From M2408 sp046303515 (GTDB lineage: Bacteria > Bacteroidota > Bacteroidia > Flavobacteriales_D > Crocinitomicaceae), in NCBI GenBank assembly GCA_046303515.1, contig JBKCGI010000086.1, positions 8,914-72,913 of the forward strand: DNA of 64,000 bases, given 5' to 3'. The notes beneath the pieces are model-generated. The model did not search any database. It was given only the letters and a program-made list of their open reading frames with translations, and was not told the DNA's origin. Position 1 is the first letter of the stretch; each line of letters begins with the position of its first letter. Below are positions 9,213 through 18,496 of the stretch, piece by piece. A program made the translations under genes and the position numbers.

Positions 9213-9230
9213 TACTAATTAAATAAATTT

Positions 9231-10610
9231 ATGAAAGCAAAATTTTTAGTCTTATTCGTGTTGTTAGTTGGCATGAATTATATTTTTTCACAAAAAAATC
9301 TCTCCTTATATAATTTAAGGGGAACACCACAAGCACTTGCAGTAAATCCTTCATTCATGCCAAAATCTAAAATTTATTTAAGCATGCCATTAGGAATGAT
9401 GAATTTTGGAGTTTCGAACAGTGGTTTTTCATTCAATGACTTATTTACAAAAAGAGCTGATGATTCTTTGGTTATAAATACAGAAAGTGTAATAAATGGT
9501 CTTTCAGCTAACAATATTTTATCCGCTGAAAGTAATATTGAAATTTTTGGAATCGGAATTAAAATCAGTGATACTTATTTTAATTTTACTTTAAATTCAA
9601 AAATCCAAACTAATTTTATTTATCCAAAAGATGTTTTCAAACTTGCTTTTGAAGGGAATGGAAAAAGCTTCATTGGAGAGCGAGCTTCGTTTGATGGATT
9701 AGGTGTTAATTTTAATGCTTTCACAGAATATGCTTTCGGAGTTACAAAAGAAATTAATGACAAATTAACTATCGGTGGTAAATTCAAAATGATTTCTGGA
9801 ATTGCAAATTTTAATACGCGACAAACTAATCTTGGATTATACACTGACCCTACAACTTTTGCACTGACAATAGACGGATCGGCCGAAATTAATTCTTCAA
9901 ATATTTTTCAATTCGTAAATGACTCAACTAGTAGTTCTGATCAATTGCGAAAAGAAATGACAGCAAGCGTGTTTAATTTCTCGAATAAAGGACTTGGTAT
10001 TGATTTTGGAGCGACCTATAAAATAAATGAAAAATTCTCTGTAAACGCAAGTGTAATAGACTTAGGTTCAATTCGTTGGAACTCAAATGTAACATCATAT
10101 AAAACAGATAATTTCAATTATACTTTTGAAGGAATTGACCTTAATAAATTAATTTCAGATAGCACTGAAGCATTTACAACAATCCAAGATTCATTAGGAA
10201 AAGCATTTAATTATGAGGAAAACAATGATGCCTACTCAACATCTTTGTACACAAAGATTTATTTAGGTGGAAACTATTATTTTAACAAATCCTTCAATGC
10301 AGGTGCTGTTTTACTTAGTCAATTTGTAAAAGGGAAATATTCTCCAAGTCTTTCTTTATCTATGAATGTAACGCTAAAAAGTTGGTTATCTGCAACACTA
10401 AATTATTCAATTATGAATAAGACTTATAATAATGTTGGTGCAGGAATCAGTTTAAGAGGAGGACCAATGCAGTTTTTTGTAATGTCAGATAACATCTTGG
10501 CATTCACTAACCCATTAGGTGCTAGAACATTTCATATATGCGGAGGAATTAGTATTTTTATTAAGGAAAAAGCCGAAAAGAAAAAAGATAAAAACGAAAA
10601 AGCAAACTAA
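9231..10610 (+). CDS. DUF5723 family outer-membrane beta-barrel protein
   Basis: This 459-residue protein opens with a signal peptide (MKAKFLVLFVLLVGMNYIFSQ) and the N-terminal signature of DUF5723 proteins: LYNLRGTPQALAVNPSFMP followed by KIYLSMPLG. The remainder alternates hydrophobic strands with polar loops over its full length, ending in a strand and a charged Lys/Glu tail (KEKAEKKKDKNEKAN). DUF5723 members are porin-like barrels of unknown cargo found in Bacteroidota. It lies between a lipoprotein gene (18 bases before) and a bestrophin gene (14 bases after), consistent with one operon. Confidence 0.8.
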   Translation: MKAKFLVLFVLLVGMNYIFSQKNLSLYNLRGTPQALAVNPSFMPKSKIYLSMPLGMMNFGVSNSGFSFNDLFTKRADDSLVINTESVINGLSANNILSAESNIEIFGIGIKISDTYFNFTLNSKIQTNFIYPKDVFKLAFEGNGKSFIGERASFDGLGVNFNAFTEYAFGVTKEINDKLTIGGKFKMISGIANFNTRQTNLGLYTDPTTFALTIDGSAEINSSNIFQFVNDSTSSSDQLRKEMTASVFNFSNKGLGIDFGATYKINEKFSVNASVIDLGSIRWNSNVTSYKTDNFNYTFEGIDLNKLISDSTEAFTTIQDSLGKAFNYEENNDAYSTSLYTKIYLGGNYYFNKSFNAGAVLLSQFVKGKYSPSLSLSMNVTLKSWLSATLNYSIMNKTYNNVGAGISLRGGPMQFFVMSDNILAFTNPLGARTFHICGGISIFIKEKAEKKKDKNEKAN

Positions 10611-10624
10611 AAAAGGAAAAAAAT

Positions 10625-11491
10625 ATGGTTAATTATAATCCAAAAAGTTGGATTACTTTAATATTTGCACTGCACAAAAGTGACACACTTCGCATGTTAT
10701 GGAAGGAACTTTTGTACATGGGAGTTTTCACCCTTATTATTGCATTTATTGAAATGCATTTTTTTCCTGATGCTAAATCTCTAGAAAAACTTATTTCAGT
10801 TTATTCATTGGTTGGTTTTGTTATTTCACTGCTTCTTGTTTTCAGAACAAATACTGCTTACGACCGCTGGTGGGAAGGCCGCAAAAAATGGGGAGAAGTT
10901 GTAAATGATACAAGGAACTTAGCGATAAAACTTAATGCTATGCTTTCAGAAGAGGAAGACAAAGACTTTTTCAGAAGAATGATTCCGAACTTTGTATTGG
11001 CAATGAAAGAACACCTTAGGAACGGCATTAATTGGGATGAATTAAATATTAATACTTCTGAAAAGAATCAAATCAAAAACAAAGCACATATACCCTTGGC
11101 TATCAGTTCATTAATGTATAAAAAAATTAAAGAGCTTACCGATAGAAAAATAATTTCCCAAGAAGAGTTTATCATTTTAGATAAAAATTTAAATGCCTTA
11201 ATGGATTCTTGCGGAGCGTGTGAAAGAATAAAAAACACTCCTATCCCCTTTTCTTACAGTTTATTCCTAAAGAAATTCATTTTTGTATACGTCGTAACTC
11301 TTCCCTTAGCTTTTGTTACAACATTTGGTTACTTTTCAGCACTAATTGCAACCTATGTTTTTTACGTACTCGTAAGTATGGAAGTTTTAGCTGAAGAGAT
11401 TGAGGATCCGTTTGGAACAGATGATAATGATTTACCAGTTGATGAACTTTCGCTAAAAATTAAAAATTCAGTCGAAGAAAGTTTTAATTGA
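10625..11491 (+). CDS. Bestrophin-family anion channel (UPF0187)
   Basis: The 288-residue protein contains the family hallmark TAYDRWWEGRKKWGEVVNDTRNLA at about residues 77-100, four hydrophobic segments (about 28-50, 58-75, 205-225, 228-250) and a conserved acidic EEIEDPFGTDDNDLPVD segment near the C-terminus. Bacterial bestrophins are pentameric inner-membrane channels, described as conducting anions or cations depending on the member. It follows the DUF5723 barrel gene by 14 bases and is likely its operon partner, though a functional link between an outer-membrane barrel and an inner-membrane channel is only suggested by order. Confidence 0.88.
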   Translation: MVNYNPKSWITLIFALHKSDTLRMLWKELLYMGVFTLIIAFIEMHFFPDAKSLEKLISVYSLVGFVISLLLVFRTNTAYDRWWEGRKKWGEVVNDTRNLAIKLNAMLSEEEDKDFFRRMIPNFVLAMKEHLRNGINWDELNINTSEKNQIKNKAHIPLAISSLMYKKIKELTDRKIISQEEFIILDKNLNALMDSCGACERIKNTPIPFSYSLFLKKFIFVYVVTLPLAFVTTFGYFSALIATYVFYVLVSMEVLAEEIEDPFGTDDNDLPVDELSLKIKNSVEESFN

Positions 11492-11519
11492 TTTATTTTT
11501 TAATCCTAAGTTTTTAGCT

Positions 11520-11527
11520 TACTTTTG
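11520..11527 (+). promoter_or_regulatory. -7 box TACTTTTG upstream of lepA
   Basis: Exact TAnnTTTG match, giving a leader of about 55 bases before the lepA ATG. Confidence 0.55.
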
Positions 11528-11585
11528 TAATCCCGAAATGCCATGTGATTGGTTTTTGGACAATTTATCATCTTGAAGATAACAC

Positions 11586-13382
11586 ATGAAGAATATACGT
11601 AATTTTTGCATCATTGCACACATTGACCACGGAAAAAGTACACTTGCTGACCGTTTGTTACAAACCACAGGAACAATTTCTGACCGCGAAATGCAAAATC
11701 AGGCGCTTGACGATATGGATTTGGAGCGTGAACGTGGGATTACGATAAAAAGTCATGCGATTCAAATGAGTTATAAGCATGAAGGTCAAGATTATATTTT
11801 AAATTTAATTGACACTCCGGGACACGTAGATTTTTCTTACGAGGTTTCTCGTTCAATTGCGGCCTGTGAAGGTGCCTTATTAATCGTGGATGCTTCTCAA
11901 GGGATTGAAGCTCAAACCATTTCGAATTTATATTTGGCAATGGAACACGATTTGGAAATCATTCCAATCTTAAACAAAATGGACCTCCCGGGAGCTATGC
12001 CTGAGGAAGTTTCCGATCAAATTATAGAATTATTAGGTTGTGATATGGAAGACATCATCCAAGCGTCTGGTAAAACAGGTTTGGGAGTTGACAAAATATT
12101 AGATGCGGTAATCAATCGTATTCCTGCACCAAAAGGTGACGAAAACGCTCCACTTCAAGCGATGATTTTTGATTCTGTTTTCAATTCTTTTAGAGGGATT
12201 ATAGCTTATTACAGAATTCGAAATGGAGCAATTAAAAAAGGTGATAAAGTTCAATTTTTTAATACAGGTAAAACATACAACGCAGACGAAGTTGGAATTT
12301 TGAAAATGGATCTAAGTCCTAGAAATGAAGTTCGCGCTGGAGATGTTGGATATATTATTTCTGGAATAAAAACAGCAAAAGAAGTAAAAGTTGGAGATAC
12401 AATTACTTTGGCAAATAATCCTTGTGAAACTGCAATCAAAGGTTTTGAAGATGTAAAACCAATGGTATTTGCTGGAATTTATCCCGTTGAAACCGATGAA
12501 TACGAAGAATTGCGTTATTCCATGGAAAAATTGCAGTTAAATGATTCTTCTTTGGTTTTTGAACCGGAATCTTCTGCGGCTTTAGGTTTTGGTTTCCGTT
12601 GTGGATTCTTAGGAATGTTACACATGGAAATCATCCAAGAACGATTGGAGCGTGAATTCAACATGACTGTTATTACAACGGTTCCTAACGTGTCGTATTT
12701 CTGCTACATGCGTAAGGACCCAAATAAAGCAATTACTGTAAATAATCCTTCTGAATTACCAGACCCAGCTGCAATCGAAAGAATCGAAGAACCTTATATC
12801 AAAGCACAAGTAATTACAAAATCAGAATACGTAGGTTCAATCATGAGTTTATGTATTGAAAAGCGTGGTGAATTGCGTAACCAAGTTTATTTGACGCAAG
12901 ATAGAGTTGAAATTTCTTTTGAAATGCCCTTAGCTGAGATTGTATTTGACTTTTACGACAGATTAAAATCAGTTTCAAGAGGTTATGCTTCTTTTGACTA
13001 CCATCCAATTGGCTACAAAACATCCGATTTGATTCGTATGGACATGTTGTTGAATGGCGAACAATTGGATGCACTTTCTGCTTTGGTACATAGAAGTAAT
13101 GCGTATGAATTAGGTAAAAAAATCTGTTCCAAATTGAAAGAACTGATACCTAGACAACAATTCGAAATTCCAATACAAGCAGCGATTGGTGCAAAAATCA
13201 TTGCCCGTGAAACGATTAAAGCTTTAAGAAAAGATGTAACTGCGAAATGTTACGGTGGAGATATTTCTCGTAAACGTAAATTACTTGAAAAACAAAAAGA
13301 AGGTAAGAAACGTATGCGCCAAATTGGACGTGTAGAGGTTCCACAAGAAGCATTTATGGCGGTTTTGAAGTTGAATGATTAA
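11586..13382 (+). CDS. lepA: Elongation factor 4 (LepA), back-translocase GTPase
   Basis: LepA binds ribosomes and acts in translation elongation or initiation quality control. The 598 residues match the family length. The GTPase domain shows the G1 motif AHIDHGKS (about 10-17), the G3 motif DTPGHVD and the G4 motif NKMD. The LepA-specific C-terminal domain appears with the terminal motifs DVTAKCYGGDISRKRKLLEKQ and KKRMRQIGRVEVPQEAFMAVL. The gene is preceded by its own promoter box and stands apart from signal peptidase, its partner in many Proteobacteria. Confidence 0.97.
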   Translation: MKNIRNFCIIAHIDHGKSTLADRLLQTTGTISDREMQNQALDDMDLERERGITIKSHAIQMSYKHEGQDYILNLIDTPGHVDFSYEVSRSIAACEGALLIVDASQGIEAQTISNLYLAMEHDLEIIPILNKMDLPGAMPEEVSDQIIELLGCDMEDIIQASGKTGLGVDKILDAVINRIPAPKGDENAPLQAMIFDSVFNSFRGIIAYYRIRNGAIKKGDKVQFFNTGKTYNADEVGILKMDLSPRNEVRAGDVGYIISGIKTAKEVKVGDTITLANNPCETAIKGFEDVKPMVFAGIYPVETDEYEELRYSMEKLQLNDSSLVFEPESSAALGFGFRCGFLGMLHMEIIQERLEREFNMTVITTVPNVSYFCYMRKDPNKAITVNNPSELPDPAAIERIEEPYIKAQVITKSEYVGSIMSLCIEKRGELRNQVYLTQDRVEISFEMPLAEIVFDFYDRLKSVSRGYASFDYHPIGYKTSDLIRMDMLLNGEQLDALSALVHRSNAYELGKKICSKLKELIPRQQFEIPIQAAIGAKIIARETIKALRKDVTAKCYGGDISRKRKLLEKQKEGKKRMRQIGRVEVPQEAFMAVLKLND

Positions 13383-13443
13383 TTAGTTGATTTTGGTTAT
13401 TAGCTAATTAGCAAATGATTCTTTGATTCTACAATTTTTGAAA

Positions 13444-13989
13444 ATGAAATTAATCTGTACTTCTAGTTTTATTTTTTTACTATTTTTTGTTGGTTTCTCG
13501 CAAAAACTAGATTCCATTTCAAATGGAAAAGGACATTTTTTTGAGAATTTGCACCGTATCAACGATTCCATGTTTCGTTCGGAGCAACCAAGTAAAATTG
13601 GGATTCTGGAAATTCAAAAATTGGGCGTAAAATCCGTTTTAAGTTTAAGAAATGTAAAAAGCGACCGTTTTATCAAGCGCAATTCCTCGCTGAAGTTTTA
13701 TAAGAAAACAATCAATGCATGGACCATGACGGAAGATGAGTTAATTGAAGCTTTAAAATTACTTCGGGATGCTGAAAAACCTGTTCTAATTCATTGTGTG
13801 CACGGATCAGACCGCACAGGAACAATTGTCGCCGCTTTTCGAATAGTATTTGAACACTGGAGCAAGGAAAAAGCCATTCAAGAAATGTTGGAAACACAAT
13901 ATGGTTTTCATGCTAATTTTGACAACCTCATCACTTTGTTACAGAAATTGGATGTTGAACGAGTTAAAACAGAATTGAAATTGATATGA
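13444..13989 (+). CDS. Secreted or periplasmic tyrosine/dual-specificity phosphatase-like protein
   Basis: From the ATG at 13444 the product has 181 residues with a signal peptide (MKLICTSSFIFLLFFVGFSQ). The active-site loop HCVHGSDRTG carries Cys118 and Arg124 in the order H-C-x5-R-T that defines Cys-based phosphatases of the DSP/PTP class. A WTMTEDEL element before it resembles the general-acid region. Phosphotyrosine, phosphoinositide or another phosphoester could be the substrate, and export places the activity outside the cytoplasm. Its stop overlaps the start of the next gene by four bases (ATGA), so translation is coupled. A TTG at 13423 is a weaker start. Confidence 0.8.
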   Translation: MKLICTSSFIFLLFFVGFSQKLDSISNGKGHFFENLHRINDSMFRSEQPSKIGILEIQKLGVKSVLSLRNVKSDRFIKRNSSLKFYKKTINAWTMTEDELIEALKLLRDAEKPVLIHCVHGSDRTGTIVAAFRIVFEHWSKEKAIQEMLETQYGFHANFDNLITLLQKLDVERVKTELKLI

Positions 13990-14927
13990 AAATCCTCTTT
14001 CTAGATACCGTCCACGAAATTTTAGAAAAACGTCTTACCGAAAAAGGACTAACCTGTATTAATGGTACAAAATTGTCTTTGGAAGAAACAAAAAAACAAC
14101 TTTCAGAAATTGATGGGATTGTTATCCGAGCACGATTTACTTTAGACGAAGATGTTTTAAAACACGCTCCAAAACTGAAATTCATAGCTCGTTCTGGTGC
14201 CGGAATGGAAAACATCGATATTGCCTATTGCGAATCTAGAGGAATTCAATTATTCAATGCTCCAGAAGGAAATCGAAATGCAGTCGGTGAGCATGCATTA
14301 GGAATGTTACTTTCTTTGATGAATAAAATTCATACTGCAAATCGAGACGTTAAAAAAGGATTATGGGAACGAGAATTTAATCGTGGAATTGAACTAGATG
14401 GAAAAACAGTGGGAATCATTGGCCTAGGAAATAATGGTTCAGCATTTGCCAAAAAACTCAAAGGTTTTGATGTCGAAATTTTAGCGTATGATAAATATAA
14501 AACAGGATTTTCAGGCGAACAAATCAAGGAATCAAGCTTAGAAGAAATTTTTGAAAAAGCTGATGTAATTAGTTTTCACATTCCCCAAAACGAAGAAACA
14601 ATTTATTTTGCGAATGATAAATTCTTTGAATCACTTCAAAAACCAATATACTTACTGAATCTTTCACGAGGTAAAATCGTTGAAACTAAAGCACTTTTAA
14701 ACGCGCTTAATTCAGGAAAAGTATTGGGTGCAGCTTTGGATGTTTTGGAATACGAAAAATCAAGTTTTGAAAATATGTTTGATGGTTCTTTACCGAAAGA
14801 ATTTACAGAATTAGTTCAATCTGAAAAAGTGCTATTAACTCCACATGTGGGAGGTTGGACACATGAAAGTTACTTTAAATTAAGTGATGTTTTGGCAGAC
14901 AAAATCATCTCTTACTTTTCCCTTTAA
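13986..14927 (+). CDS. D-2-hydroxyacid dehydrogenase, 3-phosphoglycerate dehydrogenase-like
   Basis: The 313 residues fit the D-isomer 2-hydroxyacid dehydrogenase family: a substrate domain split by a Rossmann NAD-binding domain with GLGNNG at 146-151 and an acidic residue (Asp in LAYDK) after the next strand, favouring NAD. Catalytic residues are visible as Arg in NLSRGKI, Glu in the LDVLEYE segment and His in LTPHVGGWT. It lacks a C-terminal ACT domain, so if it makes 3-phosphohydroxypyruvate it is the short form of SerA. It overlaps the phosphatase gene by four bases and is convergent with the SpoIID gene, sharing four bases at the 3' ends. Confidence 0.85.
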   Translation: MKILFLDTVHEILEKRLTEKGLTCINGTKLSLEETKKQLSEIDGIVIRARFTLDEDVLKHAPKLKFIARSGAGMENIDIAYCESRGIQLFNAPEGNRNAVGEHALGMLLSLMNKIHTANRDVKKGLWEREFNRGIELDGKTVGIIGLGNNGSAFAKKLKGFDVEILAYDKYKTGFSGEQIKESSLEEIFEKADVISFHIPQNEETIYFANDKFFESLQKPIYLLNLSRGKIVETKALLNALNSGKVLGAALDVLEYEKSSFENMFDGSLPKEFTELVQSEKVLLTPHVGGWTHESYFKLSDVLADKIISYFSL

Positions 14928-16105
14928 AATTCAGGAATTAAAGGCTTTTTCTGCTTAAAGAATAAATAATCTTTAAATTTAACTAGTCTCAAACCAGGGA
15001 AATAGTAAAGTGAAATTTGCTGAAAACTGAAGCCATATTTGGCCATTTTCATTGCACCTTCTTGACACAATCCCACTCCATGGCCAAAGCCTTTACCACG
15101 AATCACAACCTCCAAACCTTCAGGGTAACAGCTAAAATAAGTAGATTTCAACTCAAATTCTTGTCGAATATCTCTTAATGGAATTCCTAAAATTGGATTG
15201 TGATAAAAAGCAATTCTATCCGGTTGATTAAATGTAAACAGCATTGGACCGTAAACTGTATCATACAGAGGATAATTATATTTATTAACCAAAAAATCAG
15301 CCCACTTCTGTTGCGGAATTCTCTTTTCCCAAGTAGCTTGTTTGGTGTATATACAAAACGTATCTTTAAAGGTTTTTAAATAAGGAATGTCATTGTTCCA
15401 AACTTGAGATGCTTCACTTGTTTGTCCGCCACAATTTGCATGAAAGTAGGTCCCAGCAATTGCATTGTGATCATCAATTAAAATTAAATCTTCTGTAGCT
15501 TTCACGGCTTCTCTAATTTTAGGGGTAAATCGCAACATGGAATGATATGCCTGACAATGCACTCTGTCACAAACTGAAAAGCCTTCCTCTTTATGTCTAG
15601 ATAAACTTTTTAAAACAAATGTTCGACACATTATTGCTTGAACTTTGTAATATTCGAGTTCTTTCCCCCCTCCACCTTCAGACTCCACTACTCCTGAAAG
15701 ATAATTTTCCATATCAACAAGATTAACAATCGTTAAACCTTTTAATCCAGATGTAATTTCAAAATCATTTTGGTATTTTCTTTCCTTCACAACAGGTGAT
15801 TTTGAAGTAAGCGTAATTGAACTCGAAGGAATAGTTTCAACTAAAGAAATTTTATCAAATTCCCCCAGCAATTCAACACCTTTTTTGAGTTGTACTTTTT
15901 CGTTAGCTAAAAAATTAAGTTCAACAAATTCGTTAGGTAAAATTGCTCCAAAATCAAGGGTGTCTCCATAAATGAGATAACTTCCATCGTTATATGAAAA
16001 CAATATTTTTTGCACTTCATAATCCCTCAAAACACCAACACGTAGCTGTTGTGCCGAAAAACTTCCGAAAAGCAAAACTAATATTGAGAAAATGATAAAT
16101 TTCAC
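14924..16105 (-). CDS. SpoIID/LytB domain protein (peptidoglycan-associated)
   Basis: The 393-residue protein has a signal peptide (MKFIIFSILVLLFGSFSAQQ) and the SpoIID/LytB domain, recognised by VDMENYLSGVVESEGGG, KVQAIMCRTFVLKSL, the Cys-His-Ala-containing FHANCGGQTSEAS and the terminal GKGFGHGVGLCQEGAM. In spore formers SpoIID is a lytic transglycosylase that removes denuded glycan; in non-spore formers LytB-type proteins stimulate amidases. This organism shows no sign of sporulation, so a cell-wall remodelling role is the better guess. It is the last gene of the surE-lpxB run, 42 bases after lpxB. Confidence 0.85.
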   Translation of the reverse strand: MKFIIFSILVLLFGSFSAQQLRVGVLRDYEVQKILFSYNDGSYLIYGDTLDFGAILPNEFVELNFLANEKVQLKKGVELLGEFDKISLVETIPSSSITLTSKSPVVKERKYQNDFEITSGLKGLTIVNLVDMENYLSGVVESEGGGGKELEYYKVQAIMCRTFVLKSLSRHKEEGFSVCDRVHCQAYHSMLRFTPKIREAVKATEDLILIDDHNAIAGTYFHANCGGQTSEASQVWNNDIPYLKTFKDTFCIYTKQATWEKRIPQQKWADFLVNKYNYPLYDTVYGPMLFTFNQPDRIAFYHNPILGIPLRDIRQEFELKSTYFSCYPEGLEVVIRGKGFGHGVGLCQEGAMKMAKYGFSFQQISLYYFPGLRLVKFKDYLFFKQKKPLIPEF

Positions 16106-16147
16106 AGTGCAAAAATAAAGCTCAAAAAAATTGAATCGAACTTATGT

Positions 16148-17284
16148 TCAAATAGTTTTCAACAAGGATTGTGCAACTTTTTTACTTGCGCCACCTGAAC
16201 CTAACTTTTCTTTGAGTAATTTATACTCAGATAAAACTTTTTCTCGTTTATCTCCGCCCTTAATCAACTGATTTAGTTCTTGTTGTATTGCTTGAGAATT
16301 ACATTCGTGCTGAATCAATTCTTTTACAACTTCTTTGTCCATTATTAAATTTACCAAAGAAATAAATTTAATTTTTATTAATTTTTTGGCAATACTGTAT
16401 GAAATGGGTGAAGCTTTATAACAAACTACCTCAGGGATTTCAAACAAAGCCGTTTCTAAAGTCGCCGTTCCAGATGTTACAATTGCTGCCTCAGAAATTG
16501 ACAAAATATCATAGGTTTTACCGTGAATGATTTTTACATTTGAACTTTCAAAAAAAGGTTTGTAAAAATCGACATCCAAAGAAGGAGCCCCAGCAACAAT
16601 GATTTCAAATTGATCAAATCCTTTCACCGCCTGCAACATCACTGGCAATTTTGCTTTAATTTCCTGTTTTCTACTTCCAGGTAAAACAGCAATAATTGGT
16701 TTTGAACCTAAATTATTTAGCCTTCTAAATTCCTCTTCATTAAATTGATTTTCTTTATACTGATCAATTGCATCTAACAAGGGGTGTCCAACAAATTCCA
16801 CCTCATAATTGAATTTTTGATAGAATTCCTTTTCAAATGGAAGAATGACAAACATATGGTCCACAAAGCGTTTAATTTTATGTACACGAGATTGTTTCCA
16901 GGCCCAAACTTGTGGAGAAATGTAGTAATAAACCTTTATTCCTTGACTTTTAGCCCATTCAGCGATACGCAAATTAAACCCAGGATAATCAATCAATACA
17001 ATTGCATCAGGTTTAAATTCTTGGATGTCTTTTTTGCAAAATTTAATATTGTTGAGAATTGTCTTAATATTCATTAAAACTTCCACAAAACCCATAAAAG
17101 CTAATTCTTTTATGTGCTTTACAGGTTTTCCAATTTCTTTTTGCATTAAATCACCTCCCCAAAAACGAAATTCTAGGTTTTCAGATTCTGACTTCAAAGC
17201 TTTAACTAGATTTGCACCGTGTAAATCTCCAGAAGCTTCTCCAGCAATAATGTAGATTTTTTTCGCTTTAGAATTGGAATTCAT
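16148..17284 (-). CDS. lpxB: Lipid-A-disaccharide synthase
   Basis: LpxB joins UDP-2,3-diacylglucosamine and lipid X to make the lipid A disaccharide at the inner membrane. The 378 residues match the family length. Visible hallmarks are AGEASGDLHGANLV at the N-terminus, the FWGGDLMQ and LAFMGFVEVL segments, the SPQVWAWK motif, VGHPLLD, the LPGSRKQEI loop and a SGTATLETALF motif near 275. Its start codon overlaps the stop of the membrane-protein gene upstream by one base (TAATG), indicating coupled translation in a surE to SpoIID operon. Confidence 0.96.
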   Translation of the reverse strand: MNSNSKAKKIYIIAGEASGDLHGANLVKALKSESENLEFRFWGGDLMQKEIGKPVKHIKELAFMGFVEVLMNIKTILNNIKFCKKDIQEFKPDAIVLIDYPGFNLRIAEWAKSQGIKVYYYISPQVWAWKQSRVHKIKRFVDHMFVILPFEKEFYQKFNYEVEFVGHPLLDAIDQYKENQFNEEEFRRLNNLGSKPIIAVLPGSRKQEIKAKLPVMLQAVKGFDQFEIIVAGAPSLDVDFYKPFFESSNVKIIHGKTYDILSISEAAIVTSGTATLETALFEIPEVVCYKASPISYSIAKKLIKIKFISLVNLIMDKEVVKELIQHECNSQAIQQELNQLIKGGDKREKVLSEYKLLKEKLGSGGASKKVAQSLLKTI

Positions 17285-17592
17285 TAAGCTAAAAATTTAA
17301 AATAAACAATTACAAAAAGAAATAAAATAGTTGCTCCAATCACACCATAAGCGTAATTCCACTTTTCTTTTCTTAAAAATGTATGAAACCAAATTAAATT
17401 AGATATACAAGCTAAAGAAATAATTCTTGTTTTCTCAGCATTACTGATTTTAAATTTCAACCACATGGTATAAAATTCTCTATTATCTGTTTGACTTAGA
17501 ACAAACAAAACAATCGGGATAAAAATTATAATAGTCGCTAATCCGATAAGCAAGCCAACTGTATGTTGTTTAGACCAATTTCTGAAATTCAT
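17284..17592 (-). CDS. Small membrane protein, unknown function
   Basis: A 102-residue protein with three predicted membrane segments (about 12-35, 55-72 and 80-100). No motif identifies a family. It sits between surE and lpxB, its stop overlapping the lpxB start by one base, so it is part of that operon. A role in lipid A or envelope handling is a guess from position. Confidence 0.7.
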   Translation of the reverse strand: MNFRNWSKQHTVGLLIGLATIIIFIPIVLFVLSQTDNREFYTMWLKFKISNAEKTRIISLACISNLIWFHTFLRKEKWNYAYGVIGATILFLFVIVYFKFLA

Positions 17593-17633
17593 TTCACTTT
17601 TTTAGACCTCAAAATTAATGCTTTTTTATGACA

Positions 17634-18401
17634 CTAAAAACCCCAGGCATTTAATTCTCCAATTGCATGATATGCCGTCATATCAAATCTTACAGGAACA
17701 ATACTTGCAAAACCTTCACTGAGTGCAAACAAATCCGTATCATTTCCTTTATCTTGATTCGAGAACTCACCAGTTAACCAATAGTAGGGATTTCCATGTT
17801 GATCTGTTCTTTTATCAAAACGGTCTTCCCAAAAAGCATGTGCCGCTCTGCAAACCTTTAATCCTTTGAAATCTTTCTTGTCAATTTTAGGAATATTTAC
17901 ATTCAAGCAAACTCCATGCGGCATTTGATTTTTCAAGGCATGTTCAATCACTGTGGCAACAACTTCTTTAGCTAGAGAAAAATCTGCACTTGAACTTGGA
18001 TCTGCAAGAGAGAAACCAATAGATGGAATATTTTCCATGGCGCCTTCTACCGCAGCAGACATAGTCCCGGAATACAAAACATTTGTACTCGTATTTTCAC
18101 CGTGATTGATTCCCGAAAGTAATAAATCAGGTTTGCGTTTCATTAATTCATAAATTCCAATTTTCACGCAATCTACTGGAGTACCCGTACAAGTGTAATT
18201 CTCAACCCCTTCAAAAATATCAGATTGGTTTAAACGTAAAACATTGTTAATTGTAATTGCATGTCCCATTCCAGACTGAGGTTTATCAGGAGCTATGACA
18301 ACTACTTCTCCAAAATTAAGAGCTACCTCAACAAGACTTTTAATTCCTTTTGCGAAAATTCCATCGTCGTTTGTGATAAAAATTAATAGCTTTGATTTCA
18401 T
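17634..18401 (-). CDS. surE: 5'/3'-nucleotidase SurE
   Basis: SurE is a metal-dependent phosphatase on nucleoside 5'- and 3'-monophosphates, linked to stationary-phase survival. The 255 residues start LLIFITNDDG (metal-binding Asp12 and Asp13) and contain GMGHAIT, the CTGTPVDCVK loop and SGINHGENTS with the metal-ligand Asn. All are family signatures. It heads a reverse-strand operon with a membrane protein, lpxB and a SpoIID protein. A -7 box ends four bases before its ATG, so the transcript may be leaderless. Confidence 0.96.
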   Translation of the reverse strand: MKSKLLIFITNDDGIFAKGIKSLVEVALNFGEVVVIAPDKPQSGMGHAITINNVLRLNQSDIFEGVENYTCTGTPVDCVKIGIYELMKRKPDLLLSGINHGENTSTNVLYSGTMSAAVEGAMENIPSIGFSLADPSSSADFSLAKEVVATVIEHALKNQMPHGVCLNVNIPKIDKKDFKGLKVCRAAHAFWEDRFDKRTDQHGNPYYWLTGEFSNQDKGNDTDLFALSEGFASIVPVRFDMTAYHAIGELNAWGF

Positions 18402-18405
18402 TTCA

Positions 18406-18413
18406 CGAAAATA
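18406..18413 (-). promoter_or_regulatory. -7 box TATTTTCG, four bases before the surE ATG
   Basis: A TAnnTTTG variant with C at position 7. The four-base gap to the start codon (TGAA) would place transcription start at or beside the ATG. Confidence 0.5.
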
Positions 18414-18471
18414 ATCTAAAAATATCGACTTTATGTAAAAAATAGATCAATTTTAAGTTATTTTTTTTACT

Positions 18472-18479
18472 TACTTTTG
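18472..18479 (+). promoter_or_regulatory. -7 box TACTTTTG
   Basis: Exact TAnnTTTG match 17 bases before the TTG start of the HD-domain gene. This is divergent from the surE promoter about 60 bases away. Confidence 0.55.
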
Positions 18480-18496
18480 CTATAAAAATAGAGGTT

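Noticed and set aside
16784..17077. 97-residue forward frame opposite lpxB
   Set aside because: It is antisense to a strongly conserved gene and has no family or start signal.
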